The position numbers and the translations under genes are program-made. Below the pieces are notes generated by a model that did no database searches, was not told the DNA's origin, and saw only the letters and a program-made list of their open reading frames with translations. Shown one piece after another: positions 18,246 through 26,256 of a stretch of 64,000 bases of DNA (its first letter is position 1; every line of letters starts with the position of its first letter). Source of the DNA: Acidobacteriota bacterium (GTDB lineage: Bacteria; Acidobacteriota; Thermoanaerobaculia; Multivoradales; JAGPDF01); the NCBI GenBank assembly GCA_014584695.1, contig JACTMI010000006.1:124001-188000 (forward strand), given 5' to 3'.

Positions 18246-18446
18246 ATGGGGCGCACGGTTTCCGTTCGCAGGACCGCACTGAACGACCCGCTGGCCGAGC
18301 GCCGGGATCGCGAGGACTGGGCCGCGATCCCGCCCGCCGAACGGCTGAACCTGGTCTGGGAAATGGTGCTCGAGCATCTGGCCTGGCGCGACCCCGATGC
18401 CCCTGAACCGCGACTTCAGAGATCTATTTGCCGCGTTGAACGCTGA
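18246..18446 (+). CDS. Small hypothetical protein paired with a nucleotidyltransferase
   Basis: A 66-residue charged protein with no recognised domain; it contains the helical segment PAERLNLVWEMVLEHLAW. Its 3' end overlaps the nucleotidyltransferase-like gene by 50 nt. A TAGAAT hexamer at 18231-18236 ends nine bases before the ATG, so transcription would begin almost at the start codon. The arrangement of a tiny upstream partner and a minimal nucleotidyltransferase resembles toxin-antitoxin pairs, but nothing in the sequence proves that. Confidence 0.6.
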   Translation: MGRTVSVRRTALNDPLAERRDREDWAAIPPAERLNLVWEMVLEHLAWRDPDAPEPRLQRSICRVER

Positions 18447-18846
18447 GGAGGTCCGCTTCCTCCTGGTCGGCGGCTATGCCTACTCGTTCCACGTCGAGCC
18501 GCGCTTCACCAAGGACCTGGACATCTGGGTCGAGGCCTCGCCCGCCTCGGCGGCGCGCACCCTACGTGCTCTGCTCCGGTTCGGAGCCCCCGCCGAGCTG
18601 ATCGACGAGCAGGATTTCGCGGCGCCCCGGGTCACCGTGCAGCTCGGCGTCCCGCCCAACCGGATCGACATCCTGACGGCCCTCTCGGGCCTCTCCTTCG
18701 AGGAGGCCTGGACGAATCGCGTGGAGACGCCTTTCGGCGACCAGCGGATCTGGGTCATCGGCCGCGACGACTTGGCGACGAACAAGCGGGCGAGCGGCCG
18801 CGACCAGGACCTCGTCGACCTCAAGAAGCTCCTGGGACCAAGCTGA
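18397..18846 (+). CDS. Minimal nucleotidyltransferase-like protein (DUF6036/AbiEii-like)
   Basis: A 149-residue protein with nucleotidyltransferase-fold signatures: LLVGGYAYSFH (residues ~21-31) then FTKDLDIWVEAS (~37-48), where the DxD-type acidic pair would bind metal, and NRIDILT (~88). A C-terminal RDQDLVDLKKL helix is typical of this family's DxxDL motif. Similar stand-alone proteins are annotated as DUF6036 or AbiEii-type nucleotidyltransferases. It overlaps the small gene upstream, implying coupled translation. Tail composition and GC match the neighbours, with no sign of recent transfer. Confidence 0.72.
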   Translation: MPLNRDFRDLFAALNAEEVRFLLVGGYAYSFHVEPRFTKDLDIWVEASPASAARTLRALLRFGAPAELIDEQDFAAPRVTVQLGVPPNRIDILTALSGLSFEEAWTNRVETPFGDQRIWVIGRDDLATNKRASGRDQDLVDLKKLLGPS

Positions 18847-18990
18847 GCGTTCCACGACCGCGCCGGCCCGGCACCGCGGGTCCTCGACACCGACAGCTTC
18901 GGCATCGCGGCCTACCTGACCGTCGATTCGACCGTCGCCGGCGGCGCCTCCCCTCCCTCTTGGGGACCGCCCGGGCCCCCGTCAACGCCC

Positions 18991-19818
18991 TCAAGCTCGT
19001 CGGCGCGGGCGCGGCAGCGGCGCACCGCCCGCGGCGGCGCCACCGACGGCCACGGGGTGGGCGACGATGGCCAAGGCGAGATCGTGGACGACCGGGCCCC
19101 AGTGGCCGCGCTGGGCGGCAAGGGCGACGCGCTCGACCTCGAGGTAGCGGCCGCGGCGCGCGCAGGTGCCGCCGCGCGCGAGCGCCAGCCCGCGCGCCAC
19201 CAGCTCCTCGCCGAGGTCGCGCCCGTCCGCCAGGCGGACGTAGAGAATCCGGTGCCCATCGCGGTCCACCAGCGCCGGCACCTCGTCGGCGACGCAGACG
19301 TCGGCGCCGGGCGGGGCGAGTCGCTCGACCGCCTCGAAGCTGTCGACGCCGAGCGCCGAGAGCTCGGCCGAGCGGTGGTCGGGTTCCGGCGCGTCGAGGC
19401 AGGCGAGGTGCACCACCTCACTCCCCGAGCTGCCGCGCACCTCGAGCGTCTCGGCATTGACCACCGCCGTCACCTTCGCCTTCGTGCAGGGAGCCTCGCC
19501 GAGCGGCGCGCCGCCGTCGGTCGCCGGTCGCATTTCGGCCCCCGCCGGGGGGCGCTCGGCGCCGATCGCGCGGCGATCCCCCACCTGCCAAGAGAGAAAG
19601 GCGCTCGCGGCGAGATCGACCTCTTCCGTCCGCACCGCCTGGAGCGCGCCGCCGGGGGCGTGGAAGCGGACCTGCCGCCCGTCGACCTGCCAGGCGCCGC
19701 GCGTCTCCTGCACGCCGCCGCCGCGGAAGACCAGCCAGTCCGCGACGGCAACCGGCGCCGAGGCCAGTGCGCCGAGGAGGCAGAACAGGGCGCGCCCGGT
19801 CCGCTGCGCGTGCGCCAT
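18991..19818 (-). CDS. Exported staphylococcal nuclease-fold protein, active-site arginines apparently replaced
   Basis: A 275-residue protein with a signal peptide (residues ~1-26, ending VAVA) and a novel N-terminal ~100 residues. An SNase-like domain (~115-240) is recognised by LDAPEPDHRSAELSALG, ALVDRDGHRILYVRLADG and ELVARGLALARGG. By motif alignment the acidic residue of DAPE is kept. The two catalytic arginines (Arg35 and Arg87 in S. aureus nuclease) fall on His in VHLACLDAPE and DRDGHR, so nuclease activity is doubtful. A TAGAGT -10-like hexamer lies on the minus strand at 19846-19851, followed by GGAGG near the ATG. Confidence 0.75.
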   Translation of the reverse strand: MAHAQRTGRALFCLLGALASAPVAVADWLVFRGGGVQETRGAWQVDGRQVRFHAPGGALQAVRTEEVDLAASAFLSWQVGDRRAIGAERPPAGAEMRPATDGGAPLGEAPCTKAKVTAVVNAETLEVRGSSGSEVVHLACLDAPEPDHRSAELSALGVDSFEAVERLAPPGADVCVADEVPALVDRDGHRILYVRLADGRDLGEELVARGLALARGGTCARRGRYLEVERVALAAQRGHWGPVVHDLALAIVAHPVAVGGAAAGGAPLPRPRRRA

Positions 19819-19974
19819 AGCGACCTCCGATCCGAAGTGCGCCCGACTCTAACCGAGAAGGGAGCGGAGGCGGGCCGGACCGGCCCGCGCTCGCTCCGTC
19901 CCCGCGGCCGCGCAGCTTCCCTAGAATCACCGGATGCCTCTCCGCCCCCGCGCGACGCGCGACCGTCGCCGCCG

Positions 19975-20844
19975 ATGAGCCCGCGCACGCTCGCCTGGAC
20001 GGCGCTGGCACTGCTCGCCTTCGCCGCCAACTCCTGGCTCTGCCGCGCCGCGCTGCGGTCGGGGGCGATCGACGCCGCGAGCTTCACCGCCGTGCGCCTG
20101 GCGAGCGGGGCGCTCATGCTCGGCGTTCTGGCGGCGCTCTCGCGACCCGCGGGCGGGGCGCGGCGGCTGGCCGGCAGCGCCGGCTCCGCGGCGGCGCTCT
20201 TCGTCTACGCCCTCGGCTTTTCGCTCGCCTATCTGGCGCTCGACGCCGGCCTCGGGACGCTGCTGCTGTTCGGCGCCGTGCAGCTCACCATGCTCGCCGG
20301 CGGCCTGGCCGACGGGCACCGGGTGGGCGGCGCCGAGGCCGCCGGCATCCTCCTCGCCGCCGCCGGCCTGGTCGTGCTCGCAGCGCCGGGGCGCGGTGGC
20401 GCCGATCCGCTCGCCGCGCTCGGCATGGTGGCCGCGGGGGCGGCGTGGGGGATCTACAGCCTGCGCGGCCGGGGCGCCCGGCGGCCGATCGCCGTCAACG
20501 CCGGCAACTTCTTCCTCGCCACCCCGGCGGCGCTCGTCGCGCTCGCGCTCGCCGCGTGGGCCGGCGCCGCGGCGGCGCGCGCCGACGGCCTGCTGCTCGC
20601 GGCGCTCTCCGGCGCGGTCACCTCGGGTCTCGGCTACGCGGTCTGGTACCGGGCGCTGCCGGGGCTCGCTGCGAGCCAGGCCGGCCTGGTGCAGCTCGCC
20701 GTGCCGGTGCTCGCCGCCGCCGGCGGCGTCGTGCTGCTCGGCGAGCGGATCCACCCTCGCCTGGTGGTCGCGGCGCTGCTCGTGCTGGGCGGCATCGCCC
20801 TCGCCCTGCGCGCGCCCGCGGTACGTCCGAAGGCCGAGGGCTGA
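19975..20844 (+). CDS. EamA/DMT-superfamily transporter
   Basis: A 289-residue inner-membrane protein with ten hydrophobic segments and two EamA repeats (residues ~5-125 and ~145-280). The second repeat ends in the typical LVQLAVPVLAAAGGVVLLGE followed by a final helix. The ATG at 19975 is preceded only weakly by a Shine-Dalgarno sequence. A TAGAAT hexamer occurs at 19922-19927. DMT carriers export amino acids, nucleotides or other metabolites; the substrate is not evident. Confidence 0.88.
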   Translation: MSPRTLAWTALALLAFAANSWLCRAALRSGAIDAASFTAVRLASGALMLGVLAALSRPAGGARRLAGSAGSAAALFVYALGFSLAYLALDAGLGTLLLFGAVQLTMLAGGLADGHRVGGAEAAGILLAAAGLVVLAAPGRGGADPLAALGMVAAGAAWGIYSLRGRGARRPIAVNAGNFFLATPAALVALALAAWAGAAAARADGLLLAALSGAVTSGLGYAVWYRALPGLAASQAGLVQLAVPVLAAAGGVVLLGERIHPRLVVAALLVLGGIALALRAPAVRPKAEG

Positions 20845-20932
20845 GTCGCCTCGCGGCTGCGCGCCGACACCGCCCGTGGTAGCTTGCCGGCCCGTTCGAC
20901 CGCGGGCGACCGCGCCCGCACGGAGATTCCGG

Positions 20933-22567
20933 ATGCTCTCGACCACCCGTCGCCTCGGCACCGCCGCCGCGCTCTTCGCCTTGGCTCCATCGCTCTGGGC
21001 GCAGCCCGACTTCGGCGTCGACCTCGAGGCGGTTCGCGCCCACGCCGATTTCCTGGCCGACGACCGGCTGGCCGGGCGCAACACGGGCGAGGCGGGCTAC
21101 GACGTGGCGGCGCTCTACGCCGCGACCCGCTTCCGCCAGTTCGGGCTCGAGCCCGGCCATGGCGACGCCTACGAGCAGCCGGTGCCGCTGCTTTCCGGAC
21201 GGCTCGAAAGCGCCGCGCTCGCGGTGCACCGCCCGGCCGGCAGCGAGCCGCTGGTCGAGCGCGAGGATTTCCTGGCGGCGGCGAGCGTGGTCGAGGACCG
21301 CGTGGCGCGGCGGGCGCCGGTGGTCTTCGCCGGCTGGGGGATCGCCGCGCCGGAGCTCGGCCTCGACGACTACGCGCGCGTCGACGTCGCGGGCAAGATC
21401 GCGCTGGTCTTGACCGGCGCTCCGGAGCGCTTCCCGAGCGCCCTGCGCGCCCACCACTCGGCCCGTTCGACCAAGGAGGCGCTCGCCGCCGCGCACGGCG
21501 CGGTCGGCATCCTCTACCTGCGCACCCGCGTCGACGAGCGCCGCACGCCCTGGCCGGTCGCCGTCCGCTACGCGCGCGAGCCGGCGATGCGCTGGCGCCA
21601 CCCCGACGGCCGCCTGGAGGGGGACCACCCGCCGCTCGCGGTCGGCGCGCTGCTGAGCGCGGCCGGCGCGGCGAAGCTGCTCGCCGGCACCGGCCTCGAG
21701 CTCGAGGCGCTGCTCGACCGCGCCGAGACGGGCGAGGTCGCGCCGCGCGAGCTCGGCTTCGAGGTCTCGATCGAGCTCGAGTCGCGGCGCGGCGAGATCG
21801 TGAGCCCGAACGTCGTGGCGCGGCTGCCCGGCGCCGATCCGCAGCTCGCCCACGAGCACGTCGTGGTGACCGCGCATCTCGATCACCTCGGCGTCGCGCC
21901 GGCCTCGACCGCGGCGGACCCGATCCACAACGGCTACTTCGACAACGCGCTCGGCTGCGCGATCGTGCTCGAGCTGGCGCGCGCGCTCGCCGCGGGACCG
22001 CAGCGGCCGCGCCGCTCGATCCTCTTCGTGCTGGTGACCGCCGAGGAGCGGGGCTTGCTGGGCTCGGACTACTTCGCCCACTATCCCGGCGTGCCGGGGG
22101 CGACGCTGGTTGCCAACGTCAACCTCGACATGCCGCTGCTGCTGGCGCCGCTCGGCGACCTGGTGGCGTTCGGCGCCGAGCACTCGACCCTGGGCACCGA
22201 CGCGGCGGCCGCCGCCCGGGCTCACGGCCTCGAGCTCTCGCCCGACCCCGCCCCCGAGCAGGTCGTCTTCGTGCGCAGCGACCAGTACTCCTTCGTGCGC
22301 CGGGGCGTGCCCGCGCTCTTCCTCGTCCCCGGCATGGCGACCGGCGGCGGCGGCGACGCCCAGGCCCGCGCGATGGCCGACTTCCTCTCCAACCACTACC
22401 ACCGGCCGAGCGACCAAGCGACGCTCGGCGTCGATTGGGAGTCGGTGCGCCGCTACACCGCGGTCCACCTGACGCTGCTGCGCCGGATCGCCGACGCCCC
22501 GGCGGCGCCGCGCTGGCATCCGGGCGACTTCTTCGGCGTCACTTTCGGCGCCGAGCGCGCGCCCTGA
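20933..22567 (+). CDS. Secreted M28-family zinc peptidase with PA insert
   Basis: A 544-residue exported metallopeptidase. A signal peptide (~1-23, ending SLWAQ) precedes a protease-associated-like insert (~110-260) and the M28 catalytic domain (~290-525). Zinc-ligand motifs are visible: TAHLDHLG, DNALGCA, TAEERGLLGS, NLDM and, near the end, HYHRPSDQ. It probably removes N-terminal residues from peptides in the periplasm or outside the cell. A TAGCTT hexamer at 20880-20885 may be its -10. It is monocistronic, with the cupin gene 88 bases downstream. Confidence 0.9.
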   Translation: MLSTTRRLGTAAALFALAPSLWAQPDFGVDLEAVRAHADFLADDRLAGRNTGEAGYDVAALYAATRFRQFGLEPGHGDAYEQPVPLLSGRLESAALAVHRPAGSEPLVEREDFLAAASVVEDRVARRAPVVFAGWGIAAPELGLDDYARVDVAGKIALVLTGAPERFPSALRAHHSARSTKEALAAAHGAVGILYLRTRVDERRTPWPVAVRYAREPAMRWRHPDGRLEGDHPPLAVGALLSAAGAAKLLAGTGLELEALLDRAETGEVAPRELGFEVSIELESRRGEIVSPNVVARLPGADPQLAHEHVVVTAHLDHLGVAPASTAADPIHNGYFDNALGCAIVLELARALAAGPQRPRRSILFVLVTAEERGLLGSDYFAHYPGVPGATLVANVNLDMPLLLAPLGDLVAFGAEHSTLGTDAAAAARAHGLELSPDPAPEQVVFVRSDQYSFVRRGVPALFLVPGMATGGGGDAQARAMADFLSNHYHRPSDQATLGVDWESVRRYTAVHLTLLRRIADAPAAPRWHPGDFFGVTFGAERAP

Positions 22568-22655
22568 CGGGCCCGGCCGACTCCCCGGCGGGGCGGGGGC
22601 GAGGGCAGTCCGCATCGCGTACCATCGGGCCGCTGGCCGACCGGAGGAGCCCGCG

Positions 22656-23042
22656 ATGAGCGAAACCCTGATCCACGCGCCCGCCGTCAAGCGGGTCGAG
22701 AGCGTCCCGGCCAAGAACGTCACGGCCGGCGCCGCCACCGAAGTCCAGGTGCTGCTCGGCCCCGCCGACGGCGCGCCGAACTTCCTGCTGCGCCGCTTCG
22801 TCATGGGCGACGGGGGCGGCATGCCGCTGCACACCAACCAGGTCGAGCACGAACAGTTCGTGCTCGGCGGCCGCGCGCTCGTGCGCGTCGGCGACCTCGT
22901 GCACGACGTCCACCCCGGCCACGCGCTCTACATCCCGGCCGGCGTGCCGCACAGCTACCAAGTCGTCGAAGCGCCGTTCGAGTTCCTCTGCGTGGTGCCG
23001 AACGCCCCCGACCAGATCCAGTTCGTCGCCGAGAGCTGCTGA
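22656..23042 (+). CDS. Cupin-domain protein
   Basis: A 128-residue single-domain cupin. Motif 1 is MPLHTNQVEHEQFVLGGRA, with the two His and one Glu metal ligands. Motif 2 is IPAGVPHSYQV with the final His. The beta-barrel probably binds a divalent metal. GGAGG lies eight bases before the ATG. Small cupins of this kind range from dioxygenases to sugar isomerases; the substrate is not evident. Confidence 0.85.
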   Translation: MSETLIHAPAVKRVESVPAKNVTAGAATEVQVLLGPADGAPNFLLRRFVMGDGGGMPLHTNQVEHEQFVLGGRALVRVGDLVHDVHPGHALYIPAGVPHSYQVVEAPFEFLCVVPNAPDQIQFVAESC

Positions 23043-23079
23043 GGCGCGGCCGGCGCCGGCGGGGCGCGCGCTGGGCGCG

Positions 23080-23433
23080 TCAGCCCTTGACGGTCCAACC
23101 CTTGGCGGCGAGCAGCGGGCGCAGGGTGGCGCGGTGGTCGCCCTGGAGCTCGACGCCGCTCGCGTGCGCGGTGCCGCCGGTGCCGCAGGCGCGCTTGAGC
23201 TCGGTCGCGAGCGCGGAGAGAAAAGGACCGTTCTGCGGCAGCCCGTCGACCACGGTCACGGTCTTGCCGCCGCGGCCGGCGCGCTCGAGGCGCAAGCGGG
23301 CGACGATGCGCTCCGGCAGGGGCGCCTCGAGCCGTGCCGCGCAGCGGCAGCCCCGCTCGGGCCAGCCGCACCTGGCGCAGACGCGGCCCGTCGCGGTCGA
23401 GTAGACGATCGCCCCGTCGCGCCGGCTCCGCAT
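23080..23433 (-). CDS. yciH: SUI1/YciH family translation factor-like protein
   Basis: A 117-residue eIF1/SUI1-fold protein (residues ~40-115: LERAGRGGKTVTVVDGLPQN, KRACGTGGTA, LQGDHR, LLAAKGW). An N-terminal CxxC-type metal site (CARCGWPERGCRC) is often seen in bacterial YciH. It binds the 30S subunit and influences start-codon fidelity. A TAGGCT hexamer on the minus strand (23440-23445) ends seven bases before the ATG, which would make the mRNA leaderless. Confidence 0.9.
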   Translation of the reverse strand: MRSRRDGAIVYSTATGRVCARCGWPERGCRCAARLEAPLPERIVARLRLERAGRGGKTVTVVDGLPQNGPFLSALATELKRACGTGGTAHASGVELQGDHRATLRPLLAAKGWTVKG

Positions 23434-23498
23434 CGCCGAAGCCTAGCGCGCCGGCGGTCGGGCGGGCCGCTGCCCCGCGCGCGCCGGCGGTCAGGCGC

Positions 23499-23903
23499 TC
23501 AGTCGCGCCGGATGATGGCGCCGAGCACGACGCCGCCGATGACGCTGCCGATCAGGCCGATGCCGCCCCAGCACCAGGCGAGGAAGTAGGGGAAATCGGC
23601 GATGACGAGCGGGTTGTAGAAGTTCATGAAGAACGTCGCGAGACCGAAGTAGAAGCCGAAGATCGCTCCGCCCTTCACGCCCGCGGCCCAGGCACCCCGG
23701 GTCTTCCCGAACAGCATCGCGACGAAGATGCCGATCAGGATCGACGCCGCGAAGAAGTAGGCCGGGTTCGCCGCCGTCTGGCTGAATACCGTGTCGTAGC
23801 GCTTGTACGTGTTCGCCATGATCTGACCGTGCATCACGAAGTCGGCCAGGTTGACGACGATGCCGGCGGCCACGCCGCCCAGCAGGACGCGGGTCCAGTT
23901 CAT
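23499..23903 (-). CDS. Hypothetical membrane protein, four transmembrane segments
   Basis: A 134-residue protein with four hydrophobic helices (~5-25, ~50-68, ~75-95, ~105-130); the last is glycine-rich (GGIGLIGSVIGGVVLGAI). No catalytic motif is recognised. The ATG at 23903 has an unusually good GAGGAGG ribosome binding site. A 14-base direct repeat (23446-23459 and 23479-23492) lies after its stop. The function is unknown. Confidence 0.75.
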   Translation of the reverse strand: MNWTRVLLGGVAAGIVVNLADFVMHGQIMANTYKRYDTVFSQTAANPAYFFAASILIGIFVAMLFGKTRGAWAAGVKGGAIFGFYFGLATFFMNFYNPLVIADFPYFLAWCWGGIGLIGSVIGGVVLGAIIRRD

Positions 23904-24005
23904 ACCCCCTCCTCGCGCGCCTCGCGCGCTGTTCGGAAATTCTGCGCGGAGTGTAGACCCACCCGGCCGCGCCGTCTCGCCGCGCCGCGGCAGCGGCGGA
24001 CCGGC

Positions 24006-24554
24006 TCAGTCGCCGGAGAGCCAGGCGCGCAGGGCCGGCTGCGCCGCCAGCTGGCGCGCCTCTTCTCGGCACCAGGGGGAGTACGGGCTCTGCGGGCGCT
24101 CGAGCTCGGCGAGGAACTCCTCCCAGGGCACCCAGCGCAGCGCGGCGACTTCCGCCGGGTCGGGCGCGAGCGGCGCCGGGCCGCAGCGGCCGACCAGCAC
24201 CGGGCAGAGCTCGTTCTCGACCACGCCGCCCTGCTCGGCCCGATAGCGGAAGCCGGGCAGCGCGACCCAGAGCTCCTCGGGCTCGACGCCGAGCTCCTGG
24301 CGGAGGCGGCGGCGGGCGGCCGCGAGGGTCGTCTCCTCGGGCCCGGGGTGGCCGCAGCAGCTGTTCGACCAGGCGAGCGGCCAGGTCGGCTTGGCGGCGC
24401 TGCGCCGCTGGAGCAGCAGCCGCCCGGCGCGGTCGAACAGAAAGACCGAGAAGGCGCGGTGGAGCGGGGTCGCGCCATGGTGGACCTCGGCCTTGAGCGC
24501 CCGCCCCAGCTCGCGATCCTCGTCGTCGACCAGCACCACCCACTCGTCGCGCAT
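24006..24554 (-). CDS. idi: Isopentenyl-diphosphate delta-isomerase, type I
   Basis: A 182-residue Nudix-fold enzyme interconverting IPP and DMAPP for isoprenoid synthesis. The catalytic Cys motif SNSCCGHP (~residue 65), the Nudix-like stretch AAARRRLRQELGVEPEEL, and the catalytic Glu motif VENELCPVL (~112) are all present. Length matches E. coli Idi. A TAGAGT hexamer on the minus strand (24563-24568) ends eight bases before the ATG, so the transcript would be nearly leaderless. Confidence 0.94.
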   Translation of the reverse strand: MRDEWVVLVDDEDRELGRALKAEVHHGATPLHRAFSVFLFDRAGRLLLQRRSAAKPTWPLAWSNSCCGHPGPEETTLAAARRRLRQELGVEPEELWVALPGFRYRAEQGGVVENELCPVLVGRCGPAPLAPDPAEVAALRWVPWEEFLAELERPQSPYSPWCREEARQLAAQPALRAWLSGD

Positions 24555-24647
24555 CCCACCCGACTCTACGCGAGCTGGCCGCCTCGCCGGGGAGCTCCTG
24601 CCTTGGGACAGGCTGCGACGGGTACCCTCCGCTCGACGCCTGCGAGC

Positions 24648-25364
24648 TCAGTTCTCCCCGCCGGCGCGCTTGGGCATCTCCGCGAGGTACCACCGGCCGT
24701 CGAGGCGAACGAAGGAGACCGGCTGGCCCTCGAGCGTGCCGGTGGCGCGATCGCCCTGGATCGCGAGCCCCTGGAGCGCGCCAGCCGGGATCGGCGGCTG
24801 TCGCTCGCCCTCGCCGGTGGCGTCGCCGAAGCCCTTGATCAGCTCGCCGAAGTCCCCCACCACGGCCACGGCGTCGACGTTCGCGAACACCGTTTCGGGT
24901 TCCCCCTCGGGCAAGTCGTCGGCGAGCTTCGGCAGGCCGTGGCGGGCCGCCAGCTGGTCGTAGCGGCCGCTCCATTCGGCGACCGCGGCGTCCATCTTGG
25001 CGCGCGCGGCGCGCGCCTCCGCCTCGGCCTTCCCGGCGTCGGCGCCCAGCGCCTCGGCCATCCCCTCGCCCATGCCGGTGGCCATCTCGCCCATCGCCCC
25101 GGCCATGCCGATCATCATGGTGGCGCCGAGCCAGATTCCGATCGCCAGCTCCCGCCGTGGTTCCGGCGCCAGGCAGGCCGCCAGCTCGCGGAAGTCGGCG
25201 CTCTCGCTCGCCTTGCGCATCCGCTCGATCAGCTGCTCCGGACTGTCGCCGCCGAGCGGCGCGGTGCCGGCACCGAGCGCCGGCGCCAACAGCAGGCTGG
25301 CGGCGAGGAGTGTCGCGGTCGCGCGCGTGCGCGGGCTTCGGACCTGCGTCGACTGTGGGGACAT
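24648..25364 (-). CDS. Hypothetical exported protein
   Basis: A 238-residue protein with a signal peptide (~1-32, ending ALGAG). The segment ELIERMRKASESADFRELAACLAPEPR resembles a calcium-independent SnoaL/NTF2-like helical start, and VSFVRLDGRWYLAEMPK near the C terminus is a strand pattern common in DUF4878-type secreted proteins. A Met/Gly-rich helix (~80-105) sits between them. AAGGAGG lies just upstream of the ATG. The function is not recognised. Confidence 0.72.
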   Translation of the reverse strand: MSPQSTQVRSPRTRATATLLAASLLLAPALGAGTAPLGGDSPEQLIERMRKASESADFRELAACLAPEPRRELAIGIWLGATMMIGMAGAMGEMATGMGEGMAEALGADAGKAEAEARAARAKMDAAVAEWSGRYDQLAARHGLPKLADDLPEGEPETVFANVDAVAVVGDFGELIKGFGDATGEGERQPPIPAGALQGLAIQGDRATGTLEGQPVSFVRLDGRWYLAEMPKRAGGEN

Positions 25365-25434
25365 CTCGCCTCCTTGCTGGCGTGACCGCGGCTCGGCACG
25401 GCCGCCGGAGTCGCGCCGGGACACGCGTCCGGGC

Positions 25435-26256
25435 TCAATCGCTCCAGAAGTAGATGCCGACGCGGCAGTGCTCGCGAAAGCCGAGCGACCGGTAGATGCG
25501 CACCCCCATCCTCGAGGCATGCAGGATCGCCCAGCGCTCGCCCCGCGCGCGTGCCCGCTCGAGCGCGCGGCGGGTCGCTTCGCGCCCCCAGCCGCGGCGC
25601 CGTGCCGCGGGCACCGTCGCGACATTGTAGATGCCCGCGACCCCGGCCGCCGAGAGCGTGGAGACGGTCGCCACCGGCAGACCCCGATGGTGGGCCAGCA
25701 GGTGCTCGAACGGCGCCTCGGCGCCGAGCCCGATGGCGGCGAGCCAGTCGACCCAGGGCCGTTCGAACTCGGGCTCGATGCCGAAGCCCGAGGCGAAGGT
25801 CCGGACCCAGGTTTCGAGCGTTCGGCGATCGCCGACCCGCTCGACCTCGAGCTCTTCGGCACCCGGCGCGGCGGCGGCGAGGCGCGCCAGGTCGAGCGCC
25901 ATGCCGGGCGCATCGGCGTCGCGGGCGAAACCGTGGCGGAGCAGCTCGTCGCCGAGCGTCGCCGGCCGCGTCTGGGGGCCCGTCCACCAGAGCAGCGGCA
26001 CGCGCCGGCGCCGCGCTCGGGCGACCAGCCGCGCGACCGCCGCGTCGGCATCGGCGCTCTCGACGCGGGTCCGGAAGACCGAGTTGAAGAAGGGGAAGCC
26101 GACCGAGGTCACCGCCCACAGCCCGGCGGCGTCGTCGCCGGTCTCCGCGTCGGGCAGCAGCCGATAGTGCGGCGCCAGGGCGAAGAGATTGTCCTCGATC
26201 GCGGCCACCACCTGCTCGCGGGTGGGAGCCTCGAGCGGTGGCACCGCGGCGCTCAC
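25435..26256 (-). CDS. GNAT-family N-acetyltransferase
   Basis: A 273-residue acetyltransferase with a non-canonical N-terminal half and a C-terminal GNAT core. VAGIYNVATVPAARRRGWG is the acetyl-CoA binding motif A (~210-228), followed by ILHASRMGVRIYRSLGF (~245-262). The GTG at 26256 overlaps the nucleotidyltransferase stop as GTGA. The substrate is unknown; translational coupling to a sugar-nucleotide enzyme hints at a linked role but does not prove it. Confidence 0.85.
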   Translation of the reverse strand: MSAAVPPLEAPTREQVVAAIEDNLFALAPHYRLLPDAETGDDAAGLWAVTSVGFPFFNSVFRTRVESADADAAVARLVARARRRRVPLLWWTGPQTRPATLGDELLRHGFARDADAPGMALDLARLAAAAPGAEELEVERVGDRRTLETWVRTFASGFGIEPEFERPWVDWLAAIGLGAEAPFEHLLAHHRGLPVATVSTLSAAGVAGIYNVATVPAARRRGWGREATRRALERARARGERWAILHASRMGVRIYRSLGFREHCRVGIYFWSD

